In this document: positions 36,553 to 45,915 of the stretch, in pieces
How positions within the stretch are numbered: the stretch's first letter is position 1
Layout of the letters: each line of letters starts with the position of its first letter
Assembly (NCBI RefSeq): GCF_020881035.1
Contig: NZ_JAJITC010000010.1
Span: 1 to 64,000 of the forward strand
Source: Paraburkholderia translucens
GTDB lineage: Bacteria > Pseudomonadota > Gammaproteobacteria > Burkholderiales > Burkholderiaceae
Direction: 5' to 3'
DNA length: 64,000 nucleotides
Made by a program: the position numbers and the translations under genes
The notes under the pieces: model-generated
Databases searched by the model: none
What the model saw: only the letters and a program-made list of their open reading frames with translations
What the model was told of the DNA's origin: nothing

Positions 36553-36733
36553 CTGCGTCGCTCCTGTTGTCAGATTTACGTGTAAGCCCGCTGCAATTGC
36601 AGCGGCGTGGTACGAGCGGGTCGCGCACGCCGCGCCGGGGCGGCGCGGGCCCGCGTCGGCAGCCAAACCGCGCAAGAAGTGCGCCCGGCAACGAGGCGCA
36701 ATGCGCGCGGCGAAACCGCAACGCGCGGCAACG

Positions 36734-37417
36734 TCAGCGCCGACGCCTGAAATTGATCCCGGCGAACACGGCCAGCAGCATCAGAAAACCACCGAACAGC
36801 AGCGCGGAATTGACGAGGACCTGGCGCAGCCCCAGCACTTCGACGTTGATGAACGGATAGGGATAAAAGTCGGACAGGGTGCCGCGCCAGAACGTGACGC
36901 CGAGATAGGTGAGCGGGTAGACGAGCCACAGCAGACAGTGGCGCAACCGCAGATGGAAGCGCGGCACGAACAGCATCCAGTAGAGCGCGGCGAGCGTCGG
37001 CAGCAGGCTGTGCAGCGACTCGTTGAGCAGCCGCCGGTAGGGCGACAGCGGCCACAGCCCGCGCAACAGCAGGTGATACGCGATGCCGACGAACACCATG
37101 TACGCGACCACCGCGGTCACGGCGGTCGGCCGCCGGAAAAAGCGCGCGAGCGGCGAGCCGTGCTTCCACAGCGCGATGGAGGTGAAGCAGAGCGCGCAGG
37201 CGAGCACCGTCAGATTGGTCAGGTAGCTGCTCATGCGCGCGAGCGCGTCGAACACGGTGAGCCCGCGCGCAAGCGTGCGATCGATCGTCAGGTCGGCTTG
37301 CGCGAGGATTGCTATCCACGCGATGACGGCTATGACCGCCGCGAGCGTCAGCGACGCCACGCTGGGTGTCTGCAGCGGCAGTTCGGGCTCGCGCTGCGCA
37401 ACGGGGCTAGGGTGCAT
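36734..37417 (-). CDS. Pr6Pr family membrane protein
   Basis: A 227-residue integral membrane protein with six predicted spans. It includes RMSSYLTNLTVLACALCFTS, AYMVFVGIAYHLLLRGLWPL, YWMLFVPRFHLRLRHCLLWL and YPLTYLGVTFWRGTLSDFYP followed by YPFINV, which match the bacterial Pr6Pr/FAR-17a-like family. Function unknown. The ATG at 37417 begins MHPSPVAQRE; the longer upstream frame is Arg-rich and not membrane-like. Confidence 0.85.
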   Translation of the reverse strand: MHPSPVAQREPELPLQTPSVASLTLAAVIAVIAWIAILAQADLTIDRTLARGLTVFDALARMSSYLTNLTVLACALCFTSIALWKHGSPLARFFRRPTAVTAVVAYMVFVGIAYHLLLRGLWPLSPYRRLLNESLHSLLPTLAALYWMLFVPRFHLRLRHCLLWLVYPLTYLGVTFWRGTLSDFYPYPFINVEVLGLRQVLVNSALLFGGFLMLLAVFAGINFRRRR

Positions 37418-37676
37418 GCGAACGATTCTACGCGGGGCAGCAGCACCGCGAGAATCAGCGACTGGCCGTCGACGGTCTGCCGCCTTCCTCCGTATCCGGA
37501 TGGTCGTGAATCGTGCGCGATGCGCAACCGCGAACGCTACCATTGTTGCTCCCGGCGATCCTTGCTTTGCGAAAGCACGCTGAAAGACGTCGCGCGGTTT
37601 GCGATCGCCTATGCGTTGTTGTAAGGTGCCGGGCGAAAAGAAGGGCGCCTTAACCTTACATAACAGGAGATGCAGG

Positions 37677-38441
37677 ATGTCGGAAACTGGAACCGGAAAA
37701 GTGGCGCTGGTGACGGGCGCGGGCAGCGGCATCGGCCGCGCGTGCGCGCTGAAGCTCGCGGAGCATGGCTATAGCGTGGTGCTCGCCGGACGCCGCCAGG
37801 CCGCGCTCGATGCGGTCGCGCAAGAAGCAGAGGGGCTGCGCGGCGACGCGCTAGCGGTGCCGTGCGACGTGACCGACGCCGCCAGCGTGGCCGCGCTGTT
37901 CGATACGATCCGCGCGCGCTTCGGCCGGCTCGACGTGCTATTCAACAACGCCGGACGCAGCGGCTCGCCCGTCGATCTCGACGAAGTGAGCATCGACGAA
38001 TGGCGCTCGATCGTCGACACCAATCTGAACGGCGTGTTCCTCTGCACGCGCGCGGCGTTCGGCCTGATGAAGACGCAGAACCCGCGCGGCGGCCGCATCA
38101 TCAACAACGGCTCGATCTCCGCACACGCGCCGCGGCCGAATAGCGCCGCGTACACGGCGACCAAGCACGCCATTACCGGATTCACGAAAGCGGTGTCGCT
38201 CGATGGCCGCAAATACGACATCGTGTGCGGGCAGATCGATATCGGCAACGCTCAGACCGAGATGGCTGCCCGGATGGCGCGCGGCGTGCCGCAAGCGAAC
38301 GGCGAGATCGCGGTCGAGCCGCTGATGGACGTGCAGCACGTCGCCGACGCGGTGCTGCATATGGCGAGCCTGCCGCTCTCGGCGAACGTGCAGTTCATGA
38401 CGATCATGGCGAGCAAGATGCCATTCGTCGGGCGCGGTTGA
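37677..38441 (+). CDS. SDR family oxidoreductase
   Basis: A 254-residue classical short-chain dehydrogenase. TGAGSGIGRA binds the cofactor, NNAG follows, and the active site is SISAHAP with YTATKHA (catalytic Ser, Tyr and Lys). The first strand ends with a VLAGRR segment, pointing to NADP preference. The C-terminus MTIMASKMPFVGRG is shared by a group of SDRs. AGGAG lies nine bases before ATG 37677. Substrate unknown. Confidence 0.9.
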   Translation: MSETGTGKVALVTGAGSGIGRACALKLAEHGYSVVLAGRRQAALDAVAQEAEGLRGDALAVPCDVTDAASVAALFDTIRARFGRLDVLFNNAGRSGSPVDLDEVSIDEWRSIVDTNLNGVFLCTRAAFGLMKTQNPRGGRIINNGSISAHAPRPNSAAYTATKHAITGFTKAVSLDGRKYDIVCGQIDIGNAQTEMAARMARGVPQANGEIAVEPLMDVQHVADAVLHMASLPLSANVQFMTIMASKMPFVGRG

Positions 38442-38539
38442 GCGGCGCACGCCACGCCATGCAACAACTGGGGGCGGGGACGGGGCGAGCGCGTTCAACT
38501 TATACTGGGCGCTCCGCCGCCCTGCCACGCAAAAGCGCC

Positions 38540-38797
38540 GTGCCCCGAGCCACACCCAGCGACGACCCGCCGCCGCAGCCGCCCGTGCGGCCCGCTCTCG
38601 ACGACTGTTGTCACAGCGGCTGCACGCAGTGTGTGTTCGATCTGTACGACGAAGCGCTCGAGCGCTACGAGGTCGCGCTGAGTGCGTGGCGAGCGCGGCA
38701 GGCTCGGCCTCCGCAAAAGCAAGGCGCGAAGCTGAAACCGCAAGCCGACCCGCCTCGCTCGGCACCATCGCGCGCCAAACCGCGCCCACGCCGCTGA
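38540..38797 (+). CDS. Oxidoreductase-like domain protein
   Basis: An 85-residue protein centred on DDCCHSGCTQCVFDLYDEAL then ERYEVAL, the Cys-rich core of the oxidoreductase-like domain also found in eukaryotic mitochondrial proteins. The four cysteines may bind metal or iron-sulfur. A TATACT box at 38501-38506 lies upstream, favouring the GTG at 38540; an in-frame ATG at 38459 would add 27 residues. A basic, Pro-rich tail follows. The sirtuin gene begins 28 bases downstream. Confidence 0.75.
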   Translation: MPRATPSDDPPPQPPVRPALDDCCHSGCTQCVFDLYDEALERYEVALSAWRARQARPPQKQGAKLKPQADPPRSAPSRAKPRPRR

Positions 38798-38824
38798 TCC
38801 GCACGCACTTGCACCGTCCCCGTC

Positions 38825-39694
38825 ATGACCGACCTTCAGTTCACGCCGACCGAACCACTTGCCGCCTCGCACACGCTCGACGAGCTGCATCGCTTCGTGC
38901 AGCGTCATCCGCGCCTGTTCGTGCTGAGCGGCGCGGGCATCAGCACCGACTCCGGCATCTCCGGCTATCGCGACGACAACGGCGCATGGAAGCGCTCGCC
39001 ACCCATCACGCTGCAGGAGTTTCTTGGCACGCTCGCGATGCGTCAGCGCTACTGGGCGCGCAGCATGGTCGGCTGGCCGCTCGTTGCGCGCGCGCAGCCG
39101 AATGCCGCGCATGTCGCGCTTGCGCGGCTCGAAGTGGCGGGTCACGTGCCGACGCTGGTCACGCAGAACGTCGACGGTTTACATCAGCGCGCGGGCAGCC
39201 GCGACGTGATCGAGCTGCATGGCGGCATCGACGGCGTGAGCTGTCTCGACTGCGGGATGCAGCATTCGCGCGCCTCGATCCAGCAGACGCTCGAAGCCGA
39301 TAATCCCGCGCTGCTCGACGTCACGGCCGAAGCGGCCGCCGATGGCGATGCGCATCTCGAGTGGCACGATCTCGGCGGCTTTCGCGTGCCGGCATGCTCG
39401 AATTGCGGCGGGCTGCTGAAGCCGTCGGTGGTGTTCTTCGGCGAGAACGTGCCGAAAGCGCGTGTCGAAGCGGCGTCGCATGCGCTCGAGGCGGCCGACG
39501 CGGTGCTCGTGGTCGGTTCCTCGTTGATGGTGTATTCCGGCTACCGCTTCTGCCTGTGGGCACAGCGCCAGGGCAAGCCGATCGCGGCGATCAACCTCGG
39601 CCGCACGCGCGCCGATCCGCTGCTGTCGCTGAAGATGGCCGCGCCGTGCGGCGATACGTTGAGCGCGCTTGCCGGACTGCTGGCTGGCGATTGA
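38825..39694 (+). CDS. Sir2-family NAD-dependent protein deacetylase
   Basis: A 289-residue sirtuin. The NAD-binding motif is LSGAGISTDSGISGYR near 38-53 and the catalytic region is TQNVDGLHQRAG with the His in ELHGG. Two Cys pairs, CLDCG and CSNCG, form the zinc site. VVFFGENVP and VVGSSLMVYSGYRF are the later NAD-contact blocks. This is the class II/M type typical of proteobacteria. It could regulate acyl-CoA synthetases by deacylation. It may be co-transcribed with the small Cys-rich protein upstream and the methyltransferase 23 bases downstream. Confidence 0.92.
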   Translation: MTDLQFTPTEPLAASHTLDELHRFVQRHPRLFVLSGAGISTDSGISGYRDDNGAWKRSPPITLQEFLGTLAMRQRYWARSMVGWPLVARAQPNAAHVALARLEVAGHVPTLVTQNVDGLHQRAGSRDVIELHGGIDGVSCLDCGMQHSRASIQQTLEADNPALLDVTAEAAADGDAHLEWHDLGGFRVPACSNCGGLLKPSVVFFGENVPKARVEAASHALEAADAVLVVGSSLMVYSGYRFCLWAQRQGKPIAAINLGRTRADPLLSLKMAAPCGDTLSALAGLLAGD

Positions 39695-39717
39695 AAACGA
39701 GTCCATATCCCCATCAC

Positions 39718-40326
39718 ATGACCGACCCCCGGCAACATTCACCTTCCGCCGAACGCAATCGCGAACCGATTCTCGCCGTACTGCGCGATGCGCTGCCGGC
39801 GAGCGGCCGCGTGCTCGAAATCGCGAGCGGCACCGGCGAGCACGCGATCTGGTTCGCCAGTGCGCTGCCCGGCCTTGACTGGCAGCCGAGCGATGCCGAT
39901 GAGGAGGCGCGCGAGTCGATTGCCGCGTGGTGCGCGCACGCAGGGGTCGCGAACGTACGCGCGCCACTCGCGCTCGACGTGCATCAGCCCGACTGGGGCA
40001 TCGACGCGCTCGATGCGGTGGTCTGCATCAACATGATCCACATCTCGCCGTGGAGCGCGGCGCGGGCACTGTTCGACGGCGCCGGGCGGCGGCTCGTCGA
40101 CGGCGGCGTGCTGTATCTGTACGGTCCTTACCGGCGCGGCGGCGCGCATACGGCGCCGAGCAACGAAGCGTTCGATCAATGGTTGAAAAGTCGCGATCCC
40201 GCATGGGGCGTGCGCGACCTGGAAGCGGTCGTCGCGCTCGGCGACGCGGCCGGGCTTACCTGCGAGCAGGTGGTCGAGATGCCCGCGAACAATCTCAGTC
40301 TGGTATTCAGGAAGCGGGCAGGCTAG
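39718..40326 (+). CDS. DUF938 SAM-dependent methyltransferase-like protein
   Basis: A 202-residue protein. It opens with SAERNREPILAVLRDALPAS, then VLEIASGTGEHAIWFASALP (SAM site) and VVCINMIHISPWSAARALFD, all DUF938 hallmarks. The substrate of this family is not known. It lies close behind the sirtuin gene in the same direction. Confidence 0.88.
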   Translation: MTDPRQHSPSAERNREPILAVLRDALPASGRVLEIASGTGEHAIWFASALPGLDWQPSDADEEARESIAAWCAHAGVANVRAPLALDVHQPDWGIDALDAVVCINMIHISPWSAARALFDGAGRRLVDGGVLYLYGPYRRGGAHTAPSNEAFDQWLKSRDPAWGVRDLEAVVALGDAAGLTCEQVVEMPANNLSLVFRKRAG

Positions 40327-40593
40327 CTGGCAGACCGGCGGATCATCCATTCGCCCGCGCCTTTCGCCAAATCTCAGCCCGATTCGAAACTCGACCCGCC
40401 GCCCACGCGCCGGCGCGCGCACAATACCTGTCGGCACGCGCAAACACGAGCCCGCCAGCCGCACGGACCACTGGCGTCCTTGCTCGCCACCAAGCGGCAA
40501 GCGCGCATTTCTTTTATCCTTTCACCCTCGGCGCCGCGCCGGTGTTTTTGCAGCGCGGCGACACGATATTTTTTTGGACTCTGGAGAATTCAC

Positions 40594-42003
40594 ATGGGCA
40601 AACAGGCAATCGGCGTGGTGGGGCTGGCGGTCATGGGCCGCAATCTGGCGCTCAACATCGAGAGCCGCGGCCACGCGGTGTCGGTCTACAACCGTACCCG
40701 CGAGAAAACCGACGAACTCATCGCCGAATATCCGGATCGCAAACTGGTTCCGGCTTTTACGCTGGAAGAGTTCGTCGAGTCGCTCGAAAAGCCGCGCCGC
40801 ATTCTGCTGATGGTCAAGGCCGGCGAGCCGACCGACGCGACCATTGCCTCGCTCAAGCCGCTGCTCGACAAGGGCGACATCCTGATCGACGGCGGCAACA
40901 CGCATTTCACCGACACGATCCGCCGCAATCAGGAACTCGCGAAGGCGGGTCTGCACTTCATCGGCACGGGGGTGTCGGGCGGCGAGGAAGGCGCGCTGAA
41001 AGGCCCGTCGATCATGCCGGGCGGTCAGCGCGACGCGTACGACCTCGTCGCACCGATCCTCACCGAGATCGCCGCGAAAGCGCCGGACGGCGAGCCCTGC
41101 GTCGCCTACATGGGACCGGACGGCGCGGGCCACTTCGTGAAGATGGTGCACAACGGTATCGAGTACGGCGACATGCAGTTGATCGCCGAAAGCTATGCGG
41201 TGCTCAAGCAGGTCGTCGGCCTGTCGAACGAGGAGCTCGGCAAGGTCTATACCGAGTGGAACCAGGGGGAACTCGACAGCTATCTGATCGAAATCACCTC
41301 GAAGATCTTCGGCAAGAAGGACGACGAAACCGGCAAGGACCTCGTCGACGTGATTCTCGACCGGGCCGCGCAGAAGGGCACCGGCAAGTGGACCAGCCAG
41401 AACGCGCTCGATCTCGGCGCGCCGTTGCCGCTGATTACCGAGGCGGTGTTCGCGCGCGTGCTGTCGTCGCTGAAGACGCAGCGCGTGGCCGCGAGCAAGG
41501 TGCTCGAAGGTCCGCAGGCGAGGCCGCTCGAAGGCGCGAGGGACGCGTTCATCGAATCGGTGCGTCGCGCGTTGTACTTCAGCAAGGTGATCTCGTACGC
41601 GCAGGGCTTCGCGCAACTGCGCGCGGCGTCGGAAGAGTACAAGTGGGATCTCGACTACGGCACGATCGCGAAGATTTTCCGCGCGGGCTGCATCATCCGC
41701 GCACGCTTCCTGCAGAAGATCACCGACGCCTACTCGAAGGACAAGGCCCTCGCGAATCTGCTGCTCGATCCGTATTTCCGCGACATTGCCGGGAATTACC
41801 AGGCGGCGCTGCGCGAAGTCGTGGTGGCCGCGGTCAACGCCGGTGTGCCGGTACCGGCGTTCGCTTCGGCGATCGCGTATTTCGACGCCTACCGCTCGGA
41901 ACGTCTGCCCGCGAACCTCGTGCAGGCACAGCGCGACTTCTTCGGCGCGCACACGTTCGAACGGATCGACAAGCCGGGCAGCTTCCACGCGCAGTGGAGC
42001 TGA
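40594..42003 (+). CDS. gndA: 6-phosphogluconate dehydrogenase (decarboxylating, NADP)
   Basis: A 469-residue enzyme of the oxidative pentose phosphate pathway. The NADP site is GVVGLAVMGRNLALNIESRG then VYNRTREKTDE. The substrate-binding block is GTGVSGGEEGALKGPSIMPG, and the active site is VKMVHNGIEYGDMQLIAESY with the catalytic lysine. Full length for the long-chain form. CTGGAG lies eight bases upstream of ATG 40594. Stand-alone transcript with a hairpin just after the stop. Confidence 0.96.
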   Translation: MGKQAIGVVGLAVMGRNLALNIESRGHAVSVYNRTREKTDELIAEYPDRKLVPAFTLEEFVESLEKPRRILLMVKAGEPTDATIASLKPLLDKGDILIDGGNTHFTDTIRRNQELAKAGLHFIGTGVSGGEEGALKGPSIMPGGQRDAYDLVAPILTEIAAKAPDGEPCVAYMGPDGAGHFVKMVHNGIEYGDMQLIAESYAVLKQVVGLSNEELGKVYTEWNQGELDSYLIEITSKIFGKKDDETGKDLVDVILDRAAQKGTGKWTSQNALDLGAPLPLITEAVFARVLSSLKTQRVAASKVLEGPQARPLEGARDAFIESVRRALYFSKVISYAQGFAQLRAASEEYKWDLDYGTIAKIFRAGCIIRARFLQKITDAYSKDKALANLLLDPYFRDIAGNYQAALREVVVAAVNAGVPVPAFASAIAYFDAYRSERLPANLVQAQRDFFGAHTFERIDKPGSFHAQWS

Positions 42004-42014
42004 CCGTTTGAAAG

Positions 42015-42054
42015 ACGGCCCGGCGCGCGGTGGTCATACGGCGTGCCGGGCCGT
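42015..42054 (+). terminator. GC-rich hairpin after gndA
   Basis: acggcccggc (42015-42024) pairs perfectly with gccgggccgt (42045-42054), loop of 20. It lies 12 bases past the gndA stop. The T-run is poor, so termination efficiency is uncertain. Confidence 0.55.
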
Positions 42055-42274
42055 TGGTCGGTCTGGATTCGCAAAGAGGGGGATTGTTGCTTAACATGAC
42101 GCCGCGTTGGTATTGGCACGGAGATCGCGAAATTATTATTGCGACCAAGGCAATAGACTTTCGTCGTCTTAGGTGTTTACCCTAGGTATCGACGCCTCTA
42201 GACTTGATATCAACCGCTAAGGGAGAAGCAGAAACCCGAAGCGCAGCAGACAACAAGTCCTTTGGAGGTTGATG

Positions 42275-42604
42275 ATGAAAACTCTGATTTCCGCGGTTGC
42301 AATCGCCGCCGCCCTCGTTGTTCCGGTGGCTTCTTTTGCTCAAGCCAGCCAGCCGATGACCCGCGCTCAGGTTCGTGCTGAACTGGTTCAACTCGAAAAG
42401 GCCGGCTACACCCCGGTTGGCGACTACGCGAACTACCCGGCAGACATCCAGAAGGCGCAAGCTCGCCTCGATGCGCAACACGGCTTGGCCACCGCGGACA
42501 CCAGCGGTTATGGCGCTCCGGCTGCCGGTACGTCGCAGGCTGGCCGCGGCCACGCTGTCCTGCCGGCGAAGGCCGATCGTAACTCGGTGTACTTCGGCGG
42601 CTAA
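42275..42604 (+). CDS. DUF4148 domain protein, periplasmic
   Basis: A 109-residue protein. A signal peptide ends at ASFAQA, then the DUF4148 core reads QPMTRAQVRAELVQLEKAGY then TPVGDYANYPADIQKAQAR. Such small exported proteins are abundant in Burkholderiaceae and are strongly expressed under stress, but their function is unknown. Two in-frame ATGs follow GGAGG at 42264-42268; the second (42275) has the better spacing. A long AT-rich leader at about 42080-42200 suggests a strong promoter. Confidence 0.9.
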   Translation: MKTLISAVAIAAALVVPVASFAQASQPMTRAQVRAELVQLEKAGYTPVGDYANYPADIQKAQARLDAQHGLATADTSGYGAPAAGTSQAGRGHAVLPAKADRNSVYFGG

Positions 42605-42663
42605 TTGCCCGTAAGGGTTGCGCTGAAGTTCGATGGGGAAGTCTGCGGCAGCAGTGTGCGGTA

Positions 42664-42737
42664 GCCGCCGCGTCGCGCAATAGCGAACGCGGCGGCCAAG
42701 AAAAAACGCCATCCAGTTCGATCGGAAGGCGTTTTGT
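42664..42737. terminator. Double hairpin, bidirectional terminator
   Basis: gccgccgcgt (42664-42673) pairs with acgcggcggc (42687-42696). A second stem, aaaacgcc (42703-42710) with ggcgtttt (42728-42735), has A-runs on one side and T-runs on the other. It lies between convergent DUF4148 and minus-strand genes. Confidence 0.75.
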
Positions 42738-42769
42738 CGTTTACGGCGTCGCGGTGCGGCGGGCTTGCG

Positions 42770-43090
42770 TCAATGCAGCGTGCGATGCCGCCGGCTGATC
42801 TCATCGAAGAGCGCGCGGCTCGGCTCCAGCGCCAGCAGCCACGATTCGTCGTAGCCGCTGAGGTTGTCGAGCGCCTCGCGCAGCCGCTCGACGGCCACCG
42901 CCGGCAACTCGACGCTCGCCTCGACCCCGCTCGACAGCCCCGCGATGCTCGCCAGTTGCACGAGCGCATCGGCGGCCTCGGCGACGTCGGCGGCGAAAAC
43001 CAGATGCGTGTTCAGCAGTTCGACGAGGCCGGGAGACGCCGCCACATCGTCGACGTTGAGTTGCACGGACAGAAAGGTCGCTTTGTTCAT
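42770..43090 (-). CDS. Hypothetical protein, 106 aa
   Basis: Reads MNKATFLSVQLNVDDVAASP, later GVEASVELPAVAVERLREAL then DNLSGYDESWLLALEPSRAL. It is acidic and probably helical, with no signal peptide. A very strong GGAGG ribosome site precedes ATG 43090. No family recognised. Confidence 0.7.
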   Translation of the reverse strand: MNKATFLSVQLNVDDVAASPGLVELLNTHLVFAADVAEAADALVQLASIAGLSSGVEASVELPAVAVERLREALDNLSGYDESWLLALEPSRALFDEISRRHRTLH

Positions 43091-43391
43091 CCTCGATTCC
43101 TCCCAGAATCGCAACGGTGTCGTGAGCGGCTCCGCGCGGCTTGAGTGAGTATAGGCGATGCCCGATCGCCTGCAATGATAGGACGGATCGGCAGCGCCGA
43201 CCTGGCTTGCGAGGTGGCGCGTGCCGCCAGACCTATAATAGGGCCAGTCGCGCCAGTGCCGTCGCTCGCGCCTGCCGCGCATAATAGCCAGGCGACGGCA
43301 AGACGGTCGCGACAGCCGCGCGAGCGAGGCGGCACGGCAATTGCAAGGGCGTCGATTGAATCGGATTGACGCACACGTCGAGGAAAATCAG

Positions 43392-44174
43392 ATGACAGAA
43401 CAACCGACGGAGATCCGCCTCCTGATGGCGGCGGCGCTTGTCGTGATGGTCGCCGGTTGCACGACGATGCCGTGGGAAAGCACGCCGTTCTACAGCAGCG
43501 CGCCGACCACGACGACCCTGGCGACGGTGCCGGTGCCCGCCGGCTACTACCGCGTCAATCCGGGCGATACGCTGGCCGGCATTGCCACGGCCTATGGACG
43601 CACGCCGCAGGAAATTGCTGCGTGGAACGGCGTGCCGATCAACGCGGCGGTCGCGCCCGGCCAGGTGCTGCGCGTGTCGCCGCCGATGGTCTCTGGCAGT
43701 GTAGTCGCGCCGCCGGTTGCGGTGGCACCGGGTGCCGCAGCCACGCCGGTCGCGCCTGGCGCGGCGGCGAATGTGGCGCCCGCCGCCGCGGCCGCGCCAC
43801 AGCCGGGTGTGTTGCAATGGCCGTTGCGCGGACCGGTCCTGCGGGCGTTTGCGCCAGGTAAATCCAACGGCATCGTAATCGGCGGGCAACCGGGCGATCC
43901 GGTGAAGGCCGCGGCGACCGGCCGGGTGGTCTATGCGGGCACCGGCATCGAAGCCTATGGCCCGCTGATCATCATCAAGCACAACGACTCGCTGATTACC
44001 GCGTATGGGCAGAACAGCCAGTTGCTCGTCAAGGAAGGCGACGCGGTGGCGCAAGGGCAGACGATCGGCGAAGTCGGTGTCGACAGCCACGGCGTCGCGT
44101 CGATCCAGTTCGAAGTGCGTCAGAACGGCCAGCCCGTCGATCCGCTCCAGTGGCTGCCGAAGCCGGGCGGCTGA
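43392..44174 (+). CDS. LysM/M23-like lipoprotein with degenerate metal site (NlpD-like)
   Basis: A 260-residue lipoprotein. The signal ends VMVAGC (lipobox). A LysM domain follows (YYRVNPGDTLAGIATAYGRT), then a Pro/Ala-rich linker and an M23 (LytM) domain from about residue 150. The zinc ligands are lost: the usual H-x3-D position is NGIVIGG, and the HxH position is SIQFEV. This matches amidase activators such as NlpD/EnvC, which bind but do not cut peptidoglycan. GAGG lies eight bases before ATG 43392. It would act in the periplasm during cell separation. Confidence 0.87.
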   Translation: MTEQPTEIRLLMAAALVVMVAGCTTMPWESTPFYSSAPTTTTLATVPVPAGYYRVNPGDTLAGIATAYGRTPQEIAAWNGVPINAAVAPGQVLRVSPPMVSGSVVAPPVAVAPGAAATPVAPGAAANVAPAAAAAPQPGVLQWPLRGPVLRAFAPGKSNGIVIGGQPGDPVKAAATGRVVYAGTGIEAYGPLIIIKHNDSLITAYGQNSQLLVKEGDAVAQGQTIGEVGVDSHGVASIQFEVRQNGQPVDPLQWLPKPGG

Positions 44175-44359
44175 GCATTCCCCTCCTGGTTGTCACTCCT
44201 CGCGGCCGGATCGGTGCGCCTCCCGGGTGCGGCGATTTTCAGCGCTGCGTGAATTGAATACACTGTGTCGCTCGATTGCCGGCGCCTGCGCTTTCCTTGC
44301 GGAACGTACGCGCGGCCGGTCGACGTAGGCTGTCATTCATGGACGCACAGGGACACACA

Positions 44360-45367
44360 ATGATCGATTTGCGCAGCGATACCGTTACCCGTCCGACTCC
44401 GCCGATGCTCGCGGCGATGTCGGCGGCCGAAGTCGGCGACGACGTCTGGGGCGACGACCCCACCGTACTGCGTCTGCAGTCCACGCTGGCCGAGCGCACC
44501 GGCAAGGAAGCGGGGCTGTTCTTTCCGAGCGGCACGCAAAGCAACCTCGCCGCGTTGATGGCGCACTGCGCACGCGGCGACGAATACATCGTCGGCCAGC
44601 TCGCGCACACCTACAAATACGAGGGCGGCGGCGCGGCGGTGCTCGGCAGCATCCAGCCGCAACCGCTCGAAAACGCCGCCGACGGCTCGATCCCGCTCGA
44701 GAAGATCGCTGCCGCGATCAAGCCGATCGACGATCACTTCGCGCGCACCCGGCTGCTCGCGTTGGAAAACACGATCGGCGGCAAGGTGCTGCCGGCGCAG
44801 TACGTCGCCGAGGCGACGCAACTCGCGCACGAGCGCGGCCTCGCAACGCACCTCGACGGCGCGCGCGTGTTCAACGCGGCGGTCGCGTCGGGCAAGCCGG
44901 TCGCGGCCCTGACCGAGCCGTTCGATTCGGTGTCGATCTGCTTTTCGAAGGGACTGGGCGCGCCGGTCGGCTCGGTGCTGGTCGGCAGCCGCGCGCTGAT
45001 CGACGTGGCGCATCGCTGGCGCAAGGTGCTCGGCGGCGGCATGCGCCAGGCCGGCGTGCTCGCGGCGGCGTGCCTCTACGCGCTCGATCACAACGTCGAG
45101 CGTCTCGCCGACGACCACGCGAACGCCGCGCATCTGGCAGCAGGGCTGGAGACGATCGAGCAGGTGAAGGTGCAATCGGTCGCGACGAACATGGTGTTCG
45201 CGCAGTTTCCGCAGCAGCATTGCGCGCCGCTCGAGGCGTGGCTCAAGGAGCGCGGCATCCTCACCCAGATGCTGTATGCCTCGCGCTTCGTCACGCACAA
45301 GGATGTGTCGCGCGACGATATCGATACGTTTGTTGCCACGGTGAAGGGGTATTTCGCGGGGCGTTGA
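44360..45367 (+). CDS. ltaE: Low-specificity L-threonine aldolase
   Basis: A 335-residue PLP enzyme. It begins MIDLRSDTVTRPTPPMLAAM, with GDDVWGDDPTV and the PLP lysine K197 in CFSKGLGAPVGSVL. It cleaves L-threonine or L-allo-threonine to glycine and acetaldehyde. Start 44360 gives the family N-terminus; an ATG seven codons upstream is possible. Stand-alone gene. Confidence 0.93.
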   Translation: MIDLRSDTVTRPTPPMLAAMSAAEVGDDVWGDDPTVLRLQSTLAERTGKEAGLFFPSGTQSNLAALMAHCARGDEYIVGQLAHTYKYEGGGAAVLGSIQPQPLENAADGSIPLEKIAAAIKPIDDHFARTRLLALENTIGGKVLPAQYVAEATQLAHERGLATHLDGARVFNAAVASGKPVAALTEPFDSVSICFSKGLGAPVGSVLVGSRALIDVAHRWRKVLGGGMRQAGVLAAACLYALDHNVERLADDHANAAHLAAGLETIEQVKVQSVATNMVFAQFPQQHCAPLEAWLKERGILTQMLYASRFVTHKDVSRDDIDTFVATVKGYFAGR

Positions 45368-45915
45368 CACGATCGCGCAGAGCGGCGGGGAAAGGGGGCT
45401 TGGGATTTCGCGTTTGGGATTTTTGGGTAACGCAACTAACCGTCAATGCCGCCCCGCGTCTGCGCGTTGACGCGCGGCCGGTATTAAATCCAGCCTGTAT
45501 GGGCTAAAACCGTCCAGCAGAACGAACTGCCCGATTCGATCACGCCCGGAGCAACGCCGGGCTTCATTCGCCCGTCACGCATCGAAAAAATAATCGATGT
45601 GCAGCGCAAGGGCACGGTCTCGGCGTACCAGCTTGGCCAACCGCATCCCACCGCGATTCGCGCCCGCCGATGCACACTCCGAGTGCCGCCGCCACGCGGC
45701 CTTGCACCGCATCCGGGCGCTTGCCGCGGCGCCTTCCCGTGGCGCCGGGCTGGCGCGCTGGGCATGGCACATGCGTCACCGTCCGTTCGCGCGCCGGCGC
45801 GCGCGATCTCCAAAATGTCCTACTCTGTTTCTTTAAACCGCTCCGACAGGCACGCGCCTCCCGTTCGTCTTGAGTGCGGTTCGCGTCTGCCGTGTCGAAC
45901 TCCCCGGAGGCTTCG
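45368..45915. other. Intergenic region before glgP
   Basis: About 550 bases. A plus-strand frame at about 45490-45690 reads IQPVWAKTVQQNELPDSITP, continuing GFIRPSRIEKIIDVQRKGTV and SAYQLGQP. It looks coding-like but has no start and no recognised family, so it may be the remnant of an old gene. The rest is probably the glgP promoter and leader; nothing else stands out. Confidence 0.4.
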
